From NCBI RefSeq assembly GCF_046719765.1, contig NZ_JABEBY010000008.1:62001-126000 (forward strand): a stretch of DNA of 64,000 nucleotides, in the 5' to 3' direction. Positions 23,875 through 32,956 of the stretch are shown here, one piece after another (the stretch's first letter is position 1; each line of letters starts with the position of its first letter). Both the position numbers and the translations under genes were made by a program. This stretch comes from Halonotius sp046719765 (GTDB lineage: Archaea; Halobacteriota; Halobacteria; Halobacteriales; Haloferacaceae). The notes beneath the pieces were generated by a model. That model was not told the origin of the DNA. It searched no databases and was given only the letters and a program-made list of their open reading frames with translations.

Positions 23875-26646
23875 ATGGCGGATTCCGGTCGGGATCGACT
23901 CATCGACAGCGACGCCGACTACGAGTTCGATCCCGAGACCGTCGACATCGCCGACGAGGACGTGCTCTCCTTGCTCGAACCTGCTGTCGCTGACTGGTGG
24001 GTCGACCAGTTCGGCGCGTACGCCGACGGCAACGGCGGCTTCTTCACGCCACCGCAGCGCGGCGCGATCCCCCACATCCACGACGAGCAAAACGCCCTGA
24101 TCTGCGCGCCGACCGGCTCCGGCAAGACGCTGGCCTCGTTTGCGGCGATCATCAACGAACTCTTCGCCCGCGAGCAGGCCAGCGAGGACGGCCTCGACAA
24201 CTCGGTGTACTGTCTCTACATCTCGCCGCTGAAATCGCTCGCCAACGACATCCACCGGAACCTCACCGTCCCGCTTGAGGGCATCGCCGACCGGCTGGCC
24301 GAGGACGGCGTCGACACCGACATCCGGCATGCGATCCGCCACGGCGACACCAGCAGTAGTGACCGGCAGGCGATGCTGGAGACGACGCCGCACATCCTCA
24401 ATACGACGCCGGAGACGCTGGCAATTTTGCTCAACAGCCCCAAATTCAAGCGGAAACTCGAAACCGTCGAGTACGTCATCGTTGACGAGATCCACAGCCT
24501 CGCGGAGAACAAACGCGGCACCCACCTGTCGGTCTCGCTGGAACGGCTGGAAGCAATGGCCGAGACCTCGCCGACGCGCATCGGCTGTTCGGCGACGGTC
24601 GAACCGTTGTCGACGGTGGGCGAATTTCTGGTCGGCCGCGACGAACCGGGCGGCGAGCCACGCGAGTACGAACTCGTCGACAGCCGCTTTGTCAGAGAAT
24701 TCGACATTCAACTTGAGTGTCCGACCGACGACCTGATCAACACGCCCAGAGAGATCGTCCAGGGCCGATTCTACGACCGCCTGCACGAACTCATCGGCGA
24801 CAACGACCAGACGCTTGTCTTTACCAACACGCGGTCAGGAGCCGAGCGTGTCCTCCAGACCTTGCGGGAGCGATTTCCCGCAGAGTACGACGACGCAAAT
24901 TCGGGTTGTCACCACGGCAGTCTCTCGAAGGATCGTCGCAAAGAGATCGAGACTGGCCTCAAAGACGGTGATCTCTACGTAGTCACCACCTCGACGAGCC
25001 TCGAACTCGGGATCGACATGCCACACCTCGATATGGTCGTCCAAGTGGGGTCACCGAAATCCGTCGCCGCCCTCCTCCAGCGGATCGGCCGGGCGGGCCA
25101 CCAGCTCGGCGAGACGGTCGCCGGCCGGGTGATCGCACTCGACCGCGACGAACTCGTCGAGTGTGCCGTGATGCTCCGGAAGGCCGAGGAAGGCTTCGTT
25201 GATCGCGTCTTTATTCCCGAGAACGCTGCCGACGTGGCGTCCCAGCACGTCTATGGGATGGCGATCAACGCGGTGCGACCAGAGGCAGAGATCAAATCGA
25301 TCCTGCGGCGCGCGTATCCCTATCGCAACTTCGACGACACCGAGTGGGAGCGACTGATGCGGTATCTCACCGCCGACTACGCCGGCCTCGAATCGAAGGA
25401 CGTGTACGCGAAAATCTGGCGGGACACCAACGACCCGCCCGAGGGCGAGTATCATTACGACGAGTTCCCCGTCGGCGAGCCGCTGATCGGCAAGCGCGGG
25501 CGGCTCGCGCGGGTGATCTACATGACCAACATTGGCACTATTCCGGACTCCTTCAGCTGCGACGTGCTCACCCGCGAGGGCGACGAGTGGGTCGGCAGTC
25601 TCGACGAGAACTATCTCGACACGCTCGAACCCGGTGATGTATTCGTCCTCGGCGGCTCGAACTACGAGTACAGCTACCGCCGGGGGTCGAAGGTCTATGT
25701 CGACCCCACCAGCGCGCGGCCGACCGTCCCCTCGTGGTTTTCGGAACGGCTACCCCTCTCGTACGATTTGGGGCGCGAAATAGTGGACTTTCAGGGACAA
25801 CTCTGCGAGCGATTCGAGTCCGGTGGCGTCGCCGGCTGCCGAACGTGGCTGCGGGAGTTCCCGATTGACGAAAACGCGGTGCGGGCGATCAGCCGGCTGT
25901 TCGCCGAACAGATCCAGTATCTCGGCCGCGACGCGGTCAGCACGCCTGACCGCATCGTGATCGAGGAGGAACTGGATCGCGCCGAGTACCAGCGGCGGTT
26001 CTACGTCCACTCGAACTACGGCCGGCAGTTCAACGACGGCCTCTCACGGCTGGTCGCCTACCACTGCGCCCAGCAGGCGACCGCGAACGTGCAGGTCGCC
26101 GTCGCCGACAACGGCTTTTCGGTACAGATGCCGCTCAACCGCAAGGTCGACATCGCTGGCATCATCCGCGACCTCGATCCCGGTGACGTGACGACCGATC
26201 TGCGGGCTTCCCTCGACGGCACCGACCTGCTGCAGCGGTATTTCCGCATCAACGCCACCCGGTCGCTGATGATCCTCAAGCGGTACAAGGGCCACGAGAA
26301 ATCCGCGGCCCAACAGCAGGTCTCCAGCGAGATGCTGCTGTCGTTCGCGCAGGATCTCGATTCCTTCGCCGTGATCGAGGAAACCTATCGGGAAATCTTG
26401 GAGGACAAACTCAACGTGAGCGGAATTCGTGAGGTGTTGGAGCGCGTCGACCGCGGCGAGATCGAGGTGATCGCCCACGAGGTCGATTCGCCAAGTCCGC
26501 GCGCCTTCGGCCTGGCGACGCTGATGGCCAGCGACGTGGTGCTCGCCGAGGACGAAAGCGCAGTCCTCCAGGAGTTCCACGAGCGCGTGCTGGAGTCGAT
26601 TGACGAGGAGTCACCGTCGGCCTCGGAGGCTATTGAAACCGAGTGA
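23875..26646 (+). CDS. Lhr-type ATP-dependent helicase
   Basis: From the ATG at 23875 the product has 923 residues. Motifs in order are: Q motif FFTPPQRGAIP (about 56-66), Walker A APTGSGKT (78-85), DEIH box VIVDEIHSLAENKRG, SAT motif GCSATVEP, TNTRSGAE, and motif VI LLQRIGRAGH. A long C-terminal half with a DUF4145-free winged-helix and Lhr-core region follows. Lhr-core proteins unwind DNA with 3'-5' polarity and act in repair. The open frame continues about 350 codons upstream through the palindromic gap, but that part has no conserved sequence. The length fits archaeal Lhr-core. Confidence 0.93.
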   Translation: MADSGRDRLIDSDADYEFDPETVDIADEDVLSLLEPAVADWWVDQFGAYADGNGGFFTPPQRGAIPHIHDEQNALICAPTGSGKTLASFAAIINELFAREQASEDGLDNSVYCLYISPLKSLANDIHRNLTVPLEGIADRLAEDGVDTDIRHAIRHGDTSSSDRQAMLETTPHILNTTPETLAILLNSPKFKRKLETVEYVIVDEIHSLAENKRGTHLSVSLERLEAMAETSPTRIGCSATVEPLSTVGEFLVGRDEPGGEPREYELVDSRFVREFDIQLECPTDDLINTPREIVQGRFYDRLHELIGDNDQTLVFTNTRSGAERVLQTLRERFPAEYDDANSGCHHGSLSKDRRKEIETGLKDGDLYVVTTSTSLELGIDMPHLDMVVQVGSPKSVAALLQRIGRAGHQLGETVAGRVIALDRDELVECAVMLRKAEEGFVDRVFIPENAADVASQHVYGMAINAVRPEAEIKSILRRAYPYRNFDDTEWERLMRYLTADYAGLESKDVYAKIWRDTNDPPEGEYHYDEFPVGEPLIGKRGRLARVIYMTNIGTIPDSFSCDVLTREGDEWVGSLDENYLDTLEPGDVFVLGGSNYEYSYRRGSKVYVDPTSARPTVPSWFSERLPLSYDLGREIVDFQGQLCERFESGGVAGCRTWLREFPIDENAVRAISRLFAEQIQYLGRDAVSTPDRIVIEEELDRAEYQRRFYVHSNYGRQFNDGLSRLVAYHCAQQATANVQVAVADNGFSVQMPLNRKVDIAGIIRDLDPGDVTTDLRASLDGTDLLQRYFRINATRSLMILKRYKGHEKSAAQQQVSSEMLLSFAQDLDSFAVIEETYREILEDKLNVSGIREVLERVDRGEIEVIAHEVDSPSPRAFGLATLMASDVVLAEDESAVLQEFHERVLESIDEESPSASEAIETE

Positions 26647-26719
26647 TGGCGATCCAGTCAGCACCACCAGCGGGCAGTACCGTCGGAATACCTATCGGGC
26701 AGACAGCACACCATAGCGT

Positions 26720-26905
26720 ATGGATCGCCGAAGAGTCCTCTACGTCGCCGGCTTCATCGGGGCGTCGATCTCGTACATCTTCAACGTCCTCGCCTTTACC
26801 GGACAGTTCGATCTCTGGAGATGGACTGTCTTCGTGGTCATCTTCGGCCTCGTCTTCGTTGCCTTCGAACGATTCATCCTGTGGTCGGAAACCCTTGACT
26901 CGTGA
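26720..26905 (+). CDS. Small two-helix membrane protein (61 aa)
   Basis: The product begins MDRRRVLYVAGFIGASISYI and has two hydrophobic stretches (about 6-26 and 34-54) separated by a short polar loop, with basic residues at the N-terminus. The ATG lies 74 bases after the helicase stop, with an ATACCTA box about 30 bases upstream, and the VOC gene follows 3 bases after its stop. It is unrelated to any family I know. The overlapping longer frame lacks haloarchaeal character. Confidence 0.6.
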   Translation: MDRRRVLYVAGFIGASISYIFNVLAFTGQFDLWRWTVFVVIFGLVFVAFERFILWSETLDS

Positions 26906-26908
26906 GCA

Positions 26909-27562
26909 ATGCGATTCGAGCGCGTCTCGATTCCGGCGACCGACCCCGACGCGCTGAGCGACTGGTACGGCCGGACGCTCGGCGTTGAGGCCACGGGCGA
27001 CGGTGTCGACCTCGGTGAGACCACACTCCGATTCGAGCCCGCGACCGAGTCGGCACCGCAGCATCTCGCGCTGCGGACGCCCGCCGACAGCGACGCCCTG
27101 ACCGCGTGGCTCGCCGAGCGGGCGACGATCCACCCCGTCGAGGGCGCCCAATCCCGGCGGTTCGACTTTCTCGACGCCGACGCCGTCTACGTCGCCGACG
27201 GCGCGGGCAACGTCCTCGAATGTCTCTGCTACGATGGCGATGCGGCCGAGCCACTCGCGGGCGGGGTGCCGATAGCCGGCGTGACCGAGGTCGGGCTGCC
27301 GGCTCCCGACGTGCTGGCGCTCGTCGAGTGGCTCGAATCGGCTGTCGGGCTGTCGGCGTGGGGCTCGCCGAGCGAGTCGTTCGCCTGGGTCGGCGACCGC
27401 CAGGCGCGGTTCGTTGTGCTGCCCGCCGGCAGCGAGTGGTATCCGACCGAGCAGGTGGCCGACAGCGAGCCGATCAGCGCGACCGTCGTCGATAGCGACG
27501 CGACACCAGGGACGTACGAGCATCCGGAGTTGCAGTACGAGATTACTGTCGGTAAGCCATAG
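26909..27562 (+). CDS. VOC-family (glyoxalase/dioxygenase superfamily) protein
   Basis: The 217-residue protein shows two beta-alpha-beta-beta-beta modules. The first begins RFERVSIPATDPDALSDWYGRTLGVEA and the second begins TEVGLPAPDVLALVEWLESAVGL. The last strand of module one has DGAGNVLECLCYDGD, in the place of the usual metal-site glutamate. Substrate cannot be told from sequence in this family; members include lyases, dioxygenases and resistance proteins. It follows the small membrane gene directly and ends at the edge of the AT-rich island. Confidence 0.85.
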   Translation: MRFERVSIPATDPDALSDWYGRTLGVEATGDGVDLGETTLRFEPATESAPQHLALRTPADSDALTAWLAERATIHPVEGAQSRRFDFLDADAVYVADGAGNVLECLCYDGDAAEPLAGGVPIAGVTEVGLPAPDVLALVEWLESAVGLSAWGSPSESFAWVGDRQARFVVLPAGSEWYPTEQVADSEPISATVVDSDATPGTYEHPELQYEITVGKP

Positions 27563-27662
27563 TACGTTTTTTGCGCTAATTTAGTTGAGGTAGCCCCCAA
27601 TCTCAAATAAAAAGAGAGCGACCTGCTCAGCCATCTTATACTGATTCTTTTTCACCGGGAAT

Positions 27663-27672
27663 GTTTTAAGCA
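27663..27672 (+). promoter_or_regulatory. Probable promoter of the AT-rich gene pair
   Basis: GTTTTAAGC at about 27664-27672 lies about 25 bases before the ATG at 27693, the spacing expected for a TATA box of a leaderless haloarchaeal transcript. It suggests the acquired pair brings its own promoter. Confidence 0.45.
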
Positions 27673-27692
27673 CTCTCTCAGTTAATATTTCT

Positions 27693-28706
27693 ATGTCCGA
27701 GCGTGGGGAATCTGAGTCCTCTGCTACATTCGATTATTCTGGCTATCTAATATTTGAACCCTTTCAGACCAAAGTACAGGGCCGTTTAGAGGCTGATTCA
27801 ATTGACGAGGCAAAGCATGAAATAGATCAGCACCTACCAACCTTTGAACGAGGCACTCCAGAATCACCAGCAAACGGGTTTGAGATAATAGATATCAGAA
27901 AGAAATTGGAAAATTCAGGGATACTAAATCAATATTCAGAAGTCAAGGATACAATATCGTTCAAACATATCCGAGAGGCGTTTGAACTAGTAGAAGTATA
28001 TGAAGATGGGGAATACGTGGAAGCTCCCACTGTTTCGATCAACACAGTGGATGTATATTGGAACTACCCTGATTTCATATATCTTAAAGGTGCAAAGGCA
28101 GATCGAGAGAAGACATTTTCTCGCTTACGGAATCTGTTTGTTGATTCGCTTTATATGAAAAAAATCTCTTTTGATCATGAATTTTTCATTTGGCTATTTT
28201 ATAAACATTATCTTGATGAGGAGGCAGAAGGAGTACATATTGATCAGTTCCATGATGTGGTTCTGACTGGTGAAAGTGATGAGTTCGGGAGAGAAAATAA
28301 GATAATGGGATCAAGCGATGTACTATCTTCATCTACCGTGTTGTCAGGGCTGCTTCATGGAAAAGAACTAACAAAAATTGAGGGTGCATTTAGACACAAT
28401 ACTGGGACAATCATAGCAAGCATAAGCAATGAAAAGGTACACATCAAATCAGGATCAGGCTCTATTGCTCAAAAATCATCTATAGAGCGTATATCCACAG
28501 CAATATCATTCTTAACTGATCTTTGCAGAGCTCATTCAACTTGGACAAAACTACCTCCTGAGGATAAGTATCCACCACCGCAATTTTTCAGAGAATTATA
28601 TGAGGATGCTTTGGATCAAGGGACAGAGGTTAAGTCAATCTCATCAGATGTTTTGTATAAATATGCTGATCTGAGAGACGAAGATTTGAATCAAACTGAC
28701 GAATAA
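27693..28706 (+). CDS. Unknown protein of the AT-rich island (337 aa)
   Basis: The product is soluble by sequence and much richer in Lys, Ile, Phe and Asn than its neighbours. An N-terminal stretch reads YSGYLIFEPFQTKVQGRLEA, then SIDEAKHEIDQH. The centre has aromatic-rich segments (VDVYWNYPDFIYLKGAKADRE, FFIWLFYKHY), and the C-terminal third is helical and ends DLRDEDLNQTDE. I see no nuclease, ATPase or helix-turn-helix motif. It is followed 24 bases later by a membrane protein gene, and the two are likely co-transcribed. No function is assigned; a defence or mobile-element role is speculation from the island context. Confidence 0.8.
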   Translation: MSERGESESSATFDYSGYLIFEPFQTKVQGRLEADSIDEAKHEIDQHLPTFERGTPESPANGFEIIDIRKKLENSGILNQYSEVKDTISFKHIREAFELVEVYEDGEYVEAPTVSINTVDVYWNYPDFIYLKGAKADREKTFSRLRNLFVDSLYMKKISFDHEFFIWLFYKHYLDEEAEGVHIDQFHDVVLTGESDEFGRENKIMGSSDVLSSSTVLSGLLHGKELTKIEGAFRHNTGTIIASISNEKVHIKSGSGSIAQKSSIERISTAISFLTDLCRAHSTWTKLPPEDKYPPPQFFRELYEDALDQGTEVKSISSDVLYKYADLRDEDLNQTDE

Positions 28707-28730
28707 CATGAATAGGTTTCAGATGTTTCA

Positions 28731-29306
28731 ATGACTCTCATTGCCCGGGTAATTCATTGGGGAAGAAGAACTACGGGGGGAATAGTCAGTATCCTGATTG
28801 CTGGCATATCTGCTATTCTGCTGATATTAGCCTCAAATATTGTTGCGAGAATCGGCACAGCAATAATAGCATTTGTTGCAATAGGAATTATCATAGGTTC
28901 AAGACTGGTTGCACAGGATATCTCACTCACCTGTATCCAAGATGAACCTGAGCCGCGCTCTGCTGCCCGATCCCAGCATTATAAGGAATACGATTTAGAA
29001 GATGGGTACATCGAATTAGAGGTTTATATTGACATTCCTGACTGGAAACATGAATTCGAAATTGAGTTGGACGTTGCAGAACCATTCAAACTATCGGCTT
29101 GGAATCTACCTGACTCAGTACATTTCAACAATGATGAAAATATGATTTTTAGCCGTCAAAAAATCCATGGGTTCACATTTACCCTGCAAGCTGGAGGTGA
29201 GCCTGAAGAACTCGGTATTGGAGATCATACATTGACATTTATCGATCATGATTCAAAAAATGAGGTTGATACTATTCAATTGGAGACTGGAAGCACAAAG
29301 GAATAA
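28731..29306 (+). CDS. Membrane-anchored unknown protein of the AT-rich island (191 aa)
   Basis: Residues of about 14-35 and 38-60 form two membrane helices (IVSILIAGISAILLILASNI and AIIAFVAIGIIIGSRLV). The rest (about 70-191) is a soluble domain dominated by beta strands, with YIELEVYIDIPDWKHEFEIE and HTLTFIDHDS segments, like an Ig or jelly-roll fold. It has the same low G+C as its upstream partner. Its stop lies 37 bases from the convergent stop of the Dna2-like gene. Possible role: membrane partner of the first protein. No family is recognised. Confidence 0.78.
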   Translation: MTLIARVIHWGRRTTGGIVSILIAGISAILLILASNIVARIGTAIIAFVAIGIIIGSRLVAQDISLTCIQDEPEPRSAARSQHYKEYDLEDGYIELEVYIDIPDWKHEFEIELDVAEPFKLSAWNLPDSVHFNNDENMIFSRQKIHGFTFTLQAGGEPEELGIGDHTLTFIDHDSKNEVDTIQLETGSTKE

Positions 29307-29343
29307 CCCAATCAACCGCCAAAACGGAGATTTATGAGTACTC

Positions 29344-32082
29344 TCACCGATCCGCCCACTCTAGCATCCGCTCGTAGAACGGCTCACTCGACAGCGCGGC
29401 CCAATCACCGACTAACACGAGCCCCTTTTTCGCCCGCGTCAGCGCGACGTTGATCCGGCGGTGATCCTCGAACAGCGGCCCCTCCAACTCGCCGGTCGCC
29501 ACGAACGAGAGGACGATGACCTCCTTGCTTGAGCCCTGGAACCGGTCGACGGTATCGACGGTCACATCGACCCGGCGGCTGATCTCGGCGACCTGCGCGC
29601 GGAACGGCGCGATCACGCCGATGTCCTCGGGGTCGACGCCCGCCGCGATGTAGCTCTCGACGATTTCGGCGACGCGGTCGGCCTCGACGGGGTTGGTGTT
29701 GCCGACGCGCTCGCCGTCGGGGTCGACGAAGGCGACGCCGTCCCGTAACTCGGCGGGCAGTGCCGCCGGATCGACGAGGTCGCCGACCGACTGGCCCGCC
29801 ACCTCGCCGCTGGCCGGCCGGAGCGCGCCGTCGTAGAATTCGGCGGAGGCGAAGGACTGAATCCGCTGGCTCATCCGGTACTGTTCGGTGAGCATCACGC
29901 TCGCCTCGGGATAGGCCTCGATTAGCCGCTCGAACAGCGACCGCGCGAGCGGGTTCCCGTCCTCATTCACGTCGCTACCGACGGCGGCAGTCGGATCGCC
30001 GCCAGCGTCAATGTCGTCGCCAGCGGGCTCGGCAGCCTGGACGACCGGCGGCAACTGCTCGTGGTCGCCGACGAGCACGAACCGCTCGGCGCGATTCAGC
30101 GCGGCCAAGGCGGCGGGCTCGGTGAGCTGGCTGGCCTCGTCGACGACCGCCACGTCGAACGCCTGTTCGCGCATCACGCGGGAGCCACAGCTCGCCGTCG
30201 TCGCCGCCACCACGGGCGCGCTGTGGAGCGCGCTGGCCAGCTCGCCGGGGTCGCCCTCGGTGTCGAGCCGCACGTCGAGCATGTCCTCCCGAATTCCGGT
30301 CGTCGTCCCGACGCGCTGGATGTCCTCGAAGCCCTGCGCGCGAAGGGCCTCTAAGGCGTTGTCGACCGCCCGGTTGGTAAACGCCGTGAGTAACACCCGA
30401 TCCCCGCGAGCGACAAGCGCGCGGATCAGCCGCGCGATGGTGTACGTTTTCCCCGTGCCTGGCGGGCCGTGAATTAGCGCGCAATCCTCGGCGTTGACCG
30501 CGAGGTTCACTGCCCGGTTCTGTCCCGCGTTGTTGTCGATAAACGTCTCCTCGCCGTCGCCGAATTCGGGTTCGCGCCGCCCGAAGAGGATGTCCTTGCG
30601 GTCGTCGCTGCTCTTCAGCACGGCGTCGTGCAGCGCGGTCAGCATCCGATCGACCGACAACTCGGAGGGGTACACGTCAAGCCGCCGAAGTTCGACCGGC
30701 TCGTCGGCCGTGACGACGATCTCCTCGTCGAGTTGTGTGATGCGGCAGAGTTCCGCGTGGCCGCCGACAGGGTCGCCATCGCTGGCGAGCGCCACGTCGC
30801 CCTCCCGAAGTTTGGACACCGACTCGGGTGGTTTGTTCGCACGCAGTTCCCAGCGATTACCGTCGATCTCTTTCTGGCCACTGGGTTCGAGGTCGATCAG
30901 CGCGCGGTCGTCGTCGGCTCGCTCCTGGGCGTCTTGCTCCCACAGTTTCCGATACTCGGCGTGGACGGCTCGCCGCTCGGCTTCGATAGCGTGATAGAAC
31001 CGCTCGAAGTATTCCTGCTCCGCTTCGGGCACCGCATTTCCGATCTGGCCGGCTTTCGACTCCTGGTCGAGTCGCCCGGAGACGACCATGCAGGTGTCCT
31101 GCTCGAAACAGTACTCACATTTCGCGTCGGCCTCGTAGCCGGTCGGCACCTCGCGGCGGGCCTCCATCGCCGCCAGCTCGTTGCGGCTGCGGACGACGAA
31201 ATCGAGCAGGCCCTTCCCAACCGAGAACTCCTTGGCTGGCGAGAGATCGCCGGACTCCTCGTTTCGCTCCAGGGTCGTGTTTTTCGTATAGAGTAAGGTT
31301 CCGGTGTCTGCGTCGACGCCGCGTTCCTCCAGCATCAGCGCGTAGCAGGCGGCCTGAATCTTGTCCTGAAACCGTGGGTCGCGGTTCGTGTTTTTCCCCG
31401 TCTTGAGTTCGACCGGCATCCCGCGGCGGAGCGCGTCGGCCCGCCCCTTCAGGCCGAAGGTTGGGCTGATGAGCGTGTATTCGGATCGCCAGTTGTCTTC
31501 TTCTGTTAGGGTTCCCTGCTGGAGCCAGCCCTCGATAGCGGCGGCGTTCTGTTTGACCTCACCTTCGACTTCGGCCACGTCGCGCCCCAAGACACCGAGT
31601 TCGAGGCCGGCCTCTTCGACGCGGTCGGCGACGGCAGTATCGAGGTCGCGGCCACGGAGCAGGTCGCCGAAGACATCGTGGACAATAGTCCCCTTAATCA
31701 CGGGATAGTTCAGCGGAATCGCGGACAGTTTGTTGAGGTAGTACATCCGCGGGCACTGCACCCACGACCGGACGCTGGTCACGTCGACGATGAAATCCGG
31801 TTCGAGAACGACGTAGGAGTCGCCGCCAGTGCTGTAGGTCGTCGCTCCCTGATACTCGCTTTCTTCGGGATCAGTAAGGAGCAGATCCATCCCGGTCTCG
31901 GCGTCCTCAGCCGTATCGGCCCACTTGCCCCACAGCGTCACATCGACGGCGTCGTCGCCGTCGGTCGGGGTGCCGTCAGTCGGCCGCACGCGGAGTTCGG
32001 CCATGCGTCGCTCGCCGTGCTCGGTGTCGACCGTCGTCGCCTCGTCGCAGGCGACGATTTCCCCGCGAAGCTCGTCGGTCAC
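29344..32082 (-). CDS. Dna2-like nuclease-helicase
   Basis: The 912-residue protein combines a Cas4/RecB-type nuclease region and a superfamily 1 helicase. Cys110 (SWVQCPRMYYL) together with three cysteines near 321-331 (CEYCFEQDTC) match the Fe-S cluster of the Cas4/Dna2 nuclease. VELKTGKNTN is the nuclease QhXXY-side lysine region. Helicase motifs follow: Walker A GPPGTGKT (about 538-545), TAFTNRAVDNALEAL, Walker B VDEASQLTEP, GDHEQLPPV and the C-terminal VDTVDRFQGSSKEVIVLSF. Expected role: flap or end processing in replication and repair, or defence. It is the last gene of a six-gene minus-strand run. Confidence 0.93.
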   Translation of the reverse strand: MTDELRGEIVACDEATTVDTEHGERRMAELRVRPTDGTPTDGDDAVDVTLWGKWADTAEDAETGMDLLLTDPEESEYQGATTYSTGGDSYVVLEPDFIVDVTSVRSWVQCPRMYYLNKLSAIPLNYPVIKGTIVHDVFGDLLRGRDLDTAVADRVEEAGLELGVLGRDVAEVEGEVKQNAAAIEGWLQQGTLTEEDNWRSEYTLISPTFGLKGRADALRRGMPVELKTGKNTNRDPRFQDKIQAACYALMLEERGVDADTGTLLYTKNTTLERNEESGDLSPAKEFSVGKGLLDFVVRSRNELAAMEARREVPTGYEADAKCEYCFEQDTCMVVSGRLDQESKAGQIGNAVPEAEQEYFERFYHAIEAERRAVHAEYRKLWEQDAQERADDDRALIDLEPSGQKEIDGNRWELRANKPPESVSKLREGDVALASDGDPVGGHAELCRITQLDEEIVVTADEPVELRRLDVYPSELSVDRMLTALHDAVLKSSDDRKDILFGRREPEFGDGEETFIDNNAGQNRAVNLAVNAEDCALIHGPPGTGKTYTIARLIRALVARGDRVLLTAFTNRAVDNALEALRAQGFEDIQRVGTTTGIREDMLDVRLDTEGDPGELASALHSAPVVAATTASCGSRVMREQAFDVAVVDEASQLTEPAALAALNRAERFVLVGDHEQLPPVVQAAEPAGDDIDAGGDPTAAVGSDVNEDGNPLARSLFERLIEAYPEASVMLTEQYRMSQRIQSFASAEFYDGALRPASGEVAGQSVGDLVDPAALPAELRDGVAFVDPDGERVGNTNPVEADRVAEIVESYIAAGVDPEDIGVIAPFRAQVAEISRRVDVTVDTVDRFQGSSKEVIVLSFVATGELEGPLFEDHRRINVALTRAKKGLVLVGDWAALSSEPFYERMLEWADR

Positions 32083-32127
32083 TACCGGGACTCTGCGCGG
32101 CGGGCTGAAAAACGCTGTCGGTGCCGA

Positions 32128-32508
32128 CTATCCTCCCGTGTCGTCCTGCTCGTCAGCGGTCTCCTCAGCGGTCGAATCCAGAACCGCATCGGCGTACGTC
32201 TGCCAGTTCGAGAGGAGTCGTCGCCGAGCGTCCCCGAACGTGTACTCCTGACCGAACCACTCCTTCCGCTGTGGTGATGCATAGAGGTGATCGAAGTGCG
32301 GTTCGCCGTGGCTGGTGTCGATCCGCGCGACCTCGGTGTGACTCTCGATGGGGTCGTCCGACTGGAAGTGCAGGCTCAGTCCCCACTCGTCGGCATCGGC
32401 CGGTATGGAAAACGAGTCAACGGAATCGGGATCGGGCTCAACGAACACGGAGAGAAAGAACTCCCGACCGCGATACGCCGGCAGCGACAGCGTCCGGAGT
32501 TTTTGCAT
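32128..32508 (-). CDS. Small partner of the HVO_A0114-type protein (possible toxin)
   Basis: The 126-residue product begins MQKLRTLSLPAYRGREFFLS and contains WGLSLHFQSDDPIE, then ARIDTSHGEPHFDHLY and a helical C-terminus ending in an acidic tail. I recall haloarchaeal families of this type (DUF7718-like, or TumE-like) paired with HVO_A0114 DNA-binding proteins. The His-rich GEPHFDHLY segment might be catalytic. It starts three bases after the stop of its partner, so the two form a bicistron. Calling it a toxin is inference from gene pairing. Confidence 0.6.
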   Translation of the reverse strand: MQKLRTLSLPAYRGREFFLSVFVEPDPDSVDSFSIPADADEWGLSLHFQSDDPIESHTEVARIDTSHGEPHFDHLYASPQRKEWFGQEYTFGDARRRLLSNWQTYADAVLDSTAEETADEQDDTGG

Positions 32509-32511
32509 CCG

Positions 32512-32916
32512 TTAGTAGACGACCGGCTCGATCACGACGTGGTTGTGTTTCAGTCGTGGCCGCTTCGCCGTCCCATCTCCCGATCCCTCGTACTCGATCA
32601 TGTCGAGTTCGGCGAGCCGATTGAGATCCTTGCTGACCGCACCCTTGTCGCGGTCGAGTTGCCGGGCGAGGTCGCTCACCGAGTCGACAGCCGAGCCGTG
32701 CTGGTCGAGGTGCTGGACGAGTTCGAGCCGACCCTCGGTGAGGATATCACGGCCGGACTCACGCCGCACCACGAGGAGATCGGTATAACCTTGCGCGTTG
32801 AGATCGGCGGCGAACTCGTCCTGTTGGAGCAGCCGGTCGGCCACGGTCGACTCCGACGATCCGCCGGTGTCGGTATCCGGCTGTGACATACCGTTGCCTA
32901 CGACCTCAACGGTCAT
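32512..32916 (-). CDS. HVO_A0114-family DNA-binding protein (likely antitoxin/regulator)
   Basis: The 134-residue product carries a C-terminal winged helix-turn-helix (about 70-130): ILTEGRLELVQHLDQHG, then SVSDLARQLDRDKGAVSKDL and the wing YEGSGDGTAKRPRLKHNH. This matches the haloarchaeal HVO_A0114 family. The ATG at 32916 is preferred over 32889 because family members begin with a short beta strand like MTVEVV. A perfect 12-bp palindrome ends three bases upstream of that ATG, which fits autorepression. It is followed at once by the small partner gene. Confidence 0.8.
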   Translation of the reverse strand: MTVEVVGNGMSQPDTDTGGSSESTVADRLLQQDEFAADLNAQGYTDLLVVRRESGRDILTEGRLELVQHLDQHGSAVDSVSDLARQLDRDKGAVSKDLNRLAELDMIEYEGSGDGTAKRPRLKHNHVVIEPVVY

Positions 32917-32919
32917 AAT

Positions 32920-32931
32920 CCTACCGGTAGG
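32920..32931. promoter_or_regulatory. 12-bp palindromic candidate operator
   Basis: CCTACCGGTAGG is a perfect palindrome in the 40-base gap between hepT and the HVO_A0114-type gene, ending three bases before the ATG at 32916. A TTCTATAGC element lies about 15 bases farther upstream on the minus strand and could be an internal promoter. Binding by the adjacent winged-helix protein would autoregulate the pair. Confidence 0.5.
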
Positions 32932-32956
32932 CTTGGAACTGCGGCTATAGAACCGA

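Larger units (their letters stand above)
27563..29343. mobile_element. AT-rich acquired island carrying two genes
   Basis: Base composition changes sharply after the VOC stop and returns just before the Dna2-like gene. Hand counts of two 60-base lines inside gave about 23% (28141-28200) and 42% (28261-28320) G+C, while flanking lines are near 65%. The codons are rich in AGA, ATA, TTA and AAA, which are rare next door. I found no integrase, IS ends, tRNA target or clear direct repeats at the borders, so the mechanism of arrival is unknown. Bases 27563-27692 hold a T-run after the VOC gene and a promoter. Confidence 0.7.

Noticed and set aside
27563..29343. Direct repeats marking insertion ends of the AT-rich island
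   Set aside because: Short CTCTCA matches near both edges are too weak and not at the composition break.
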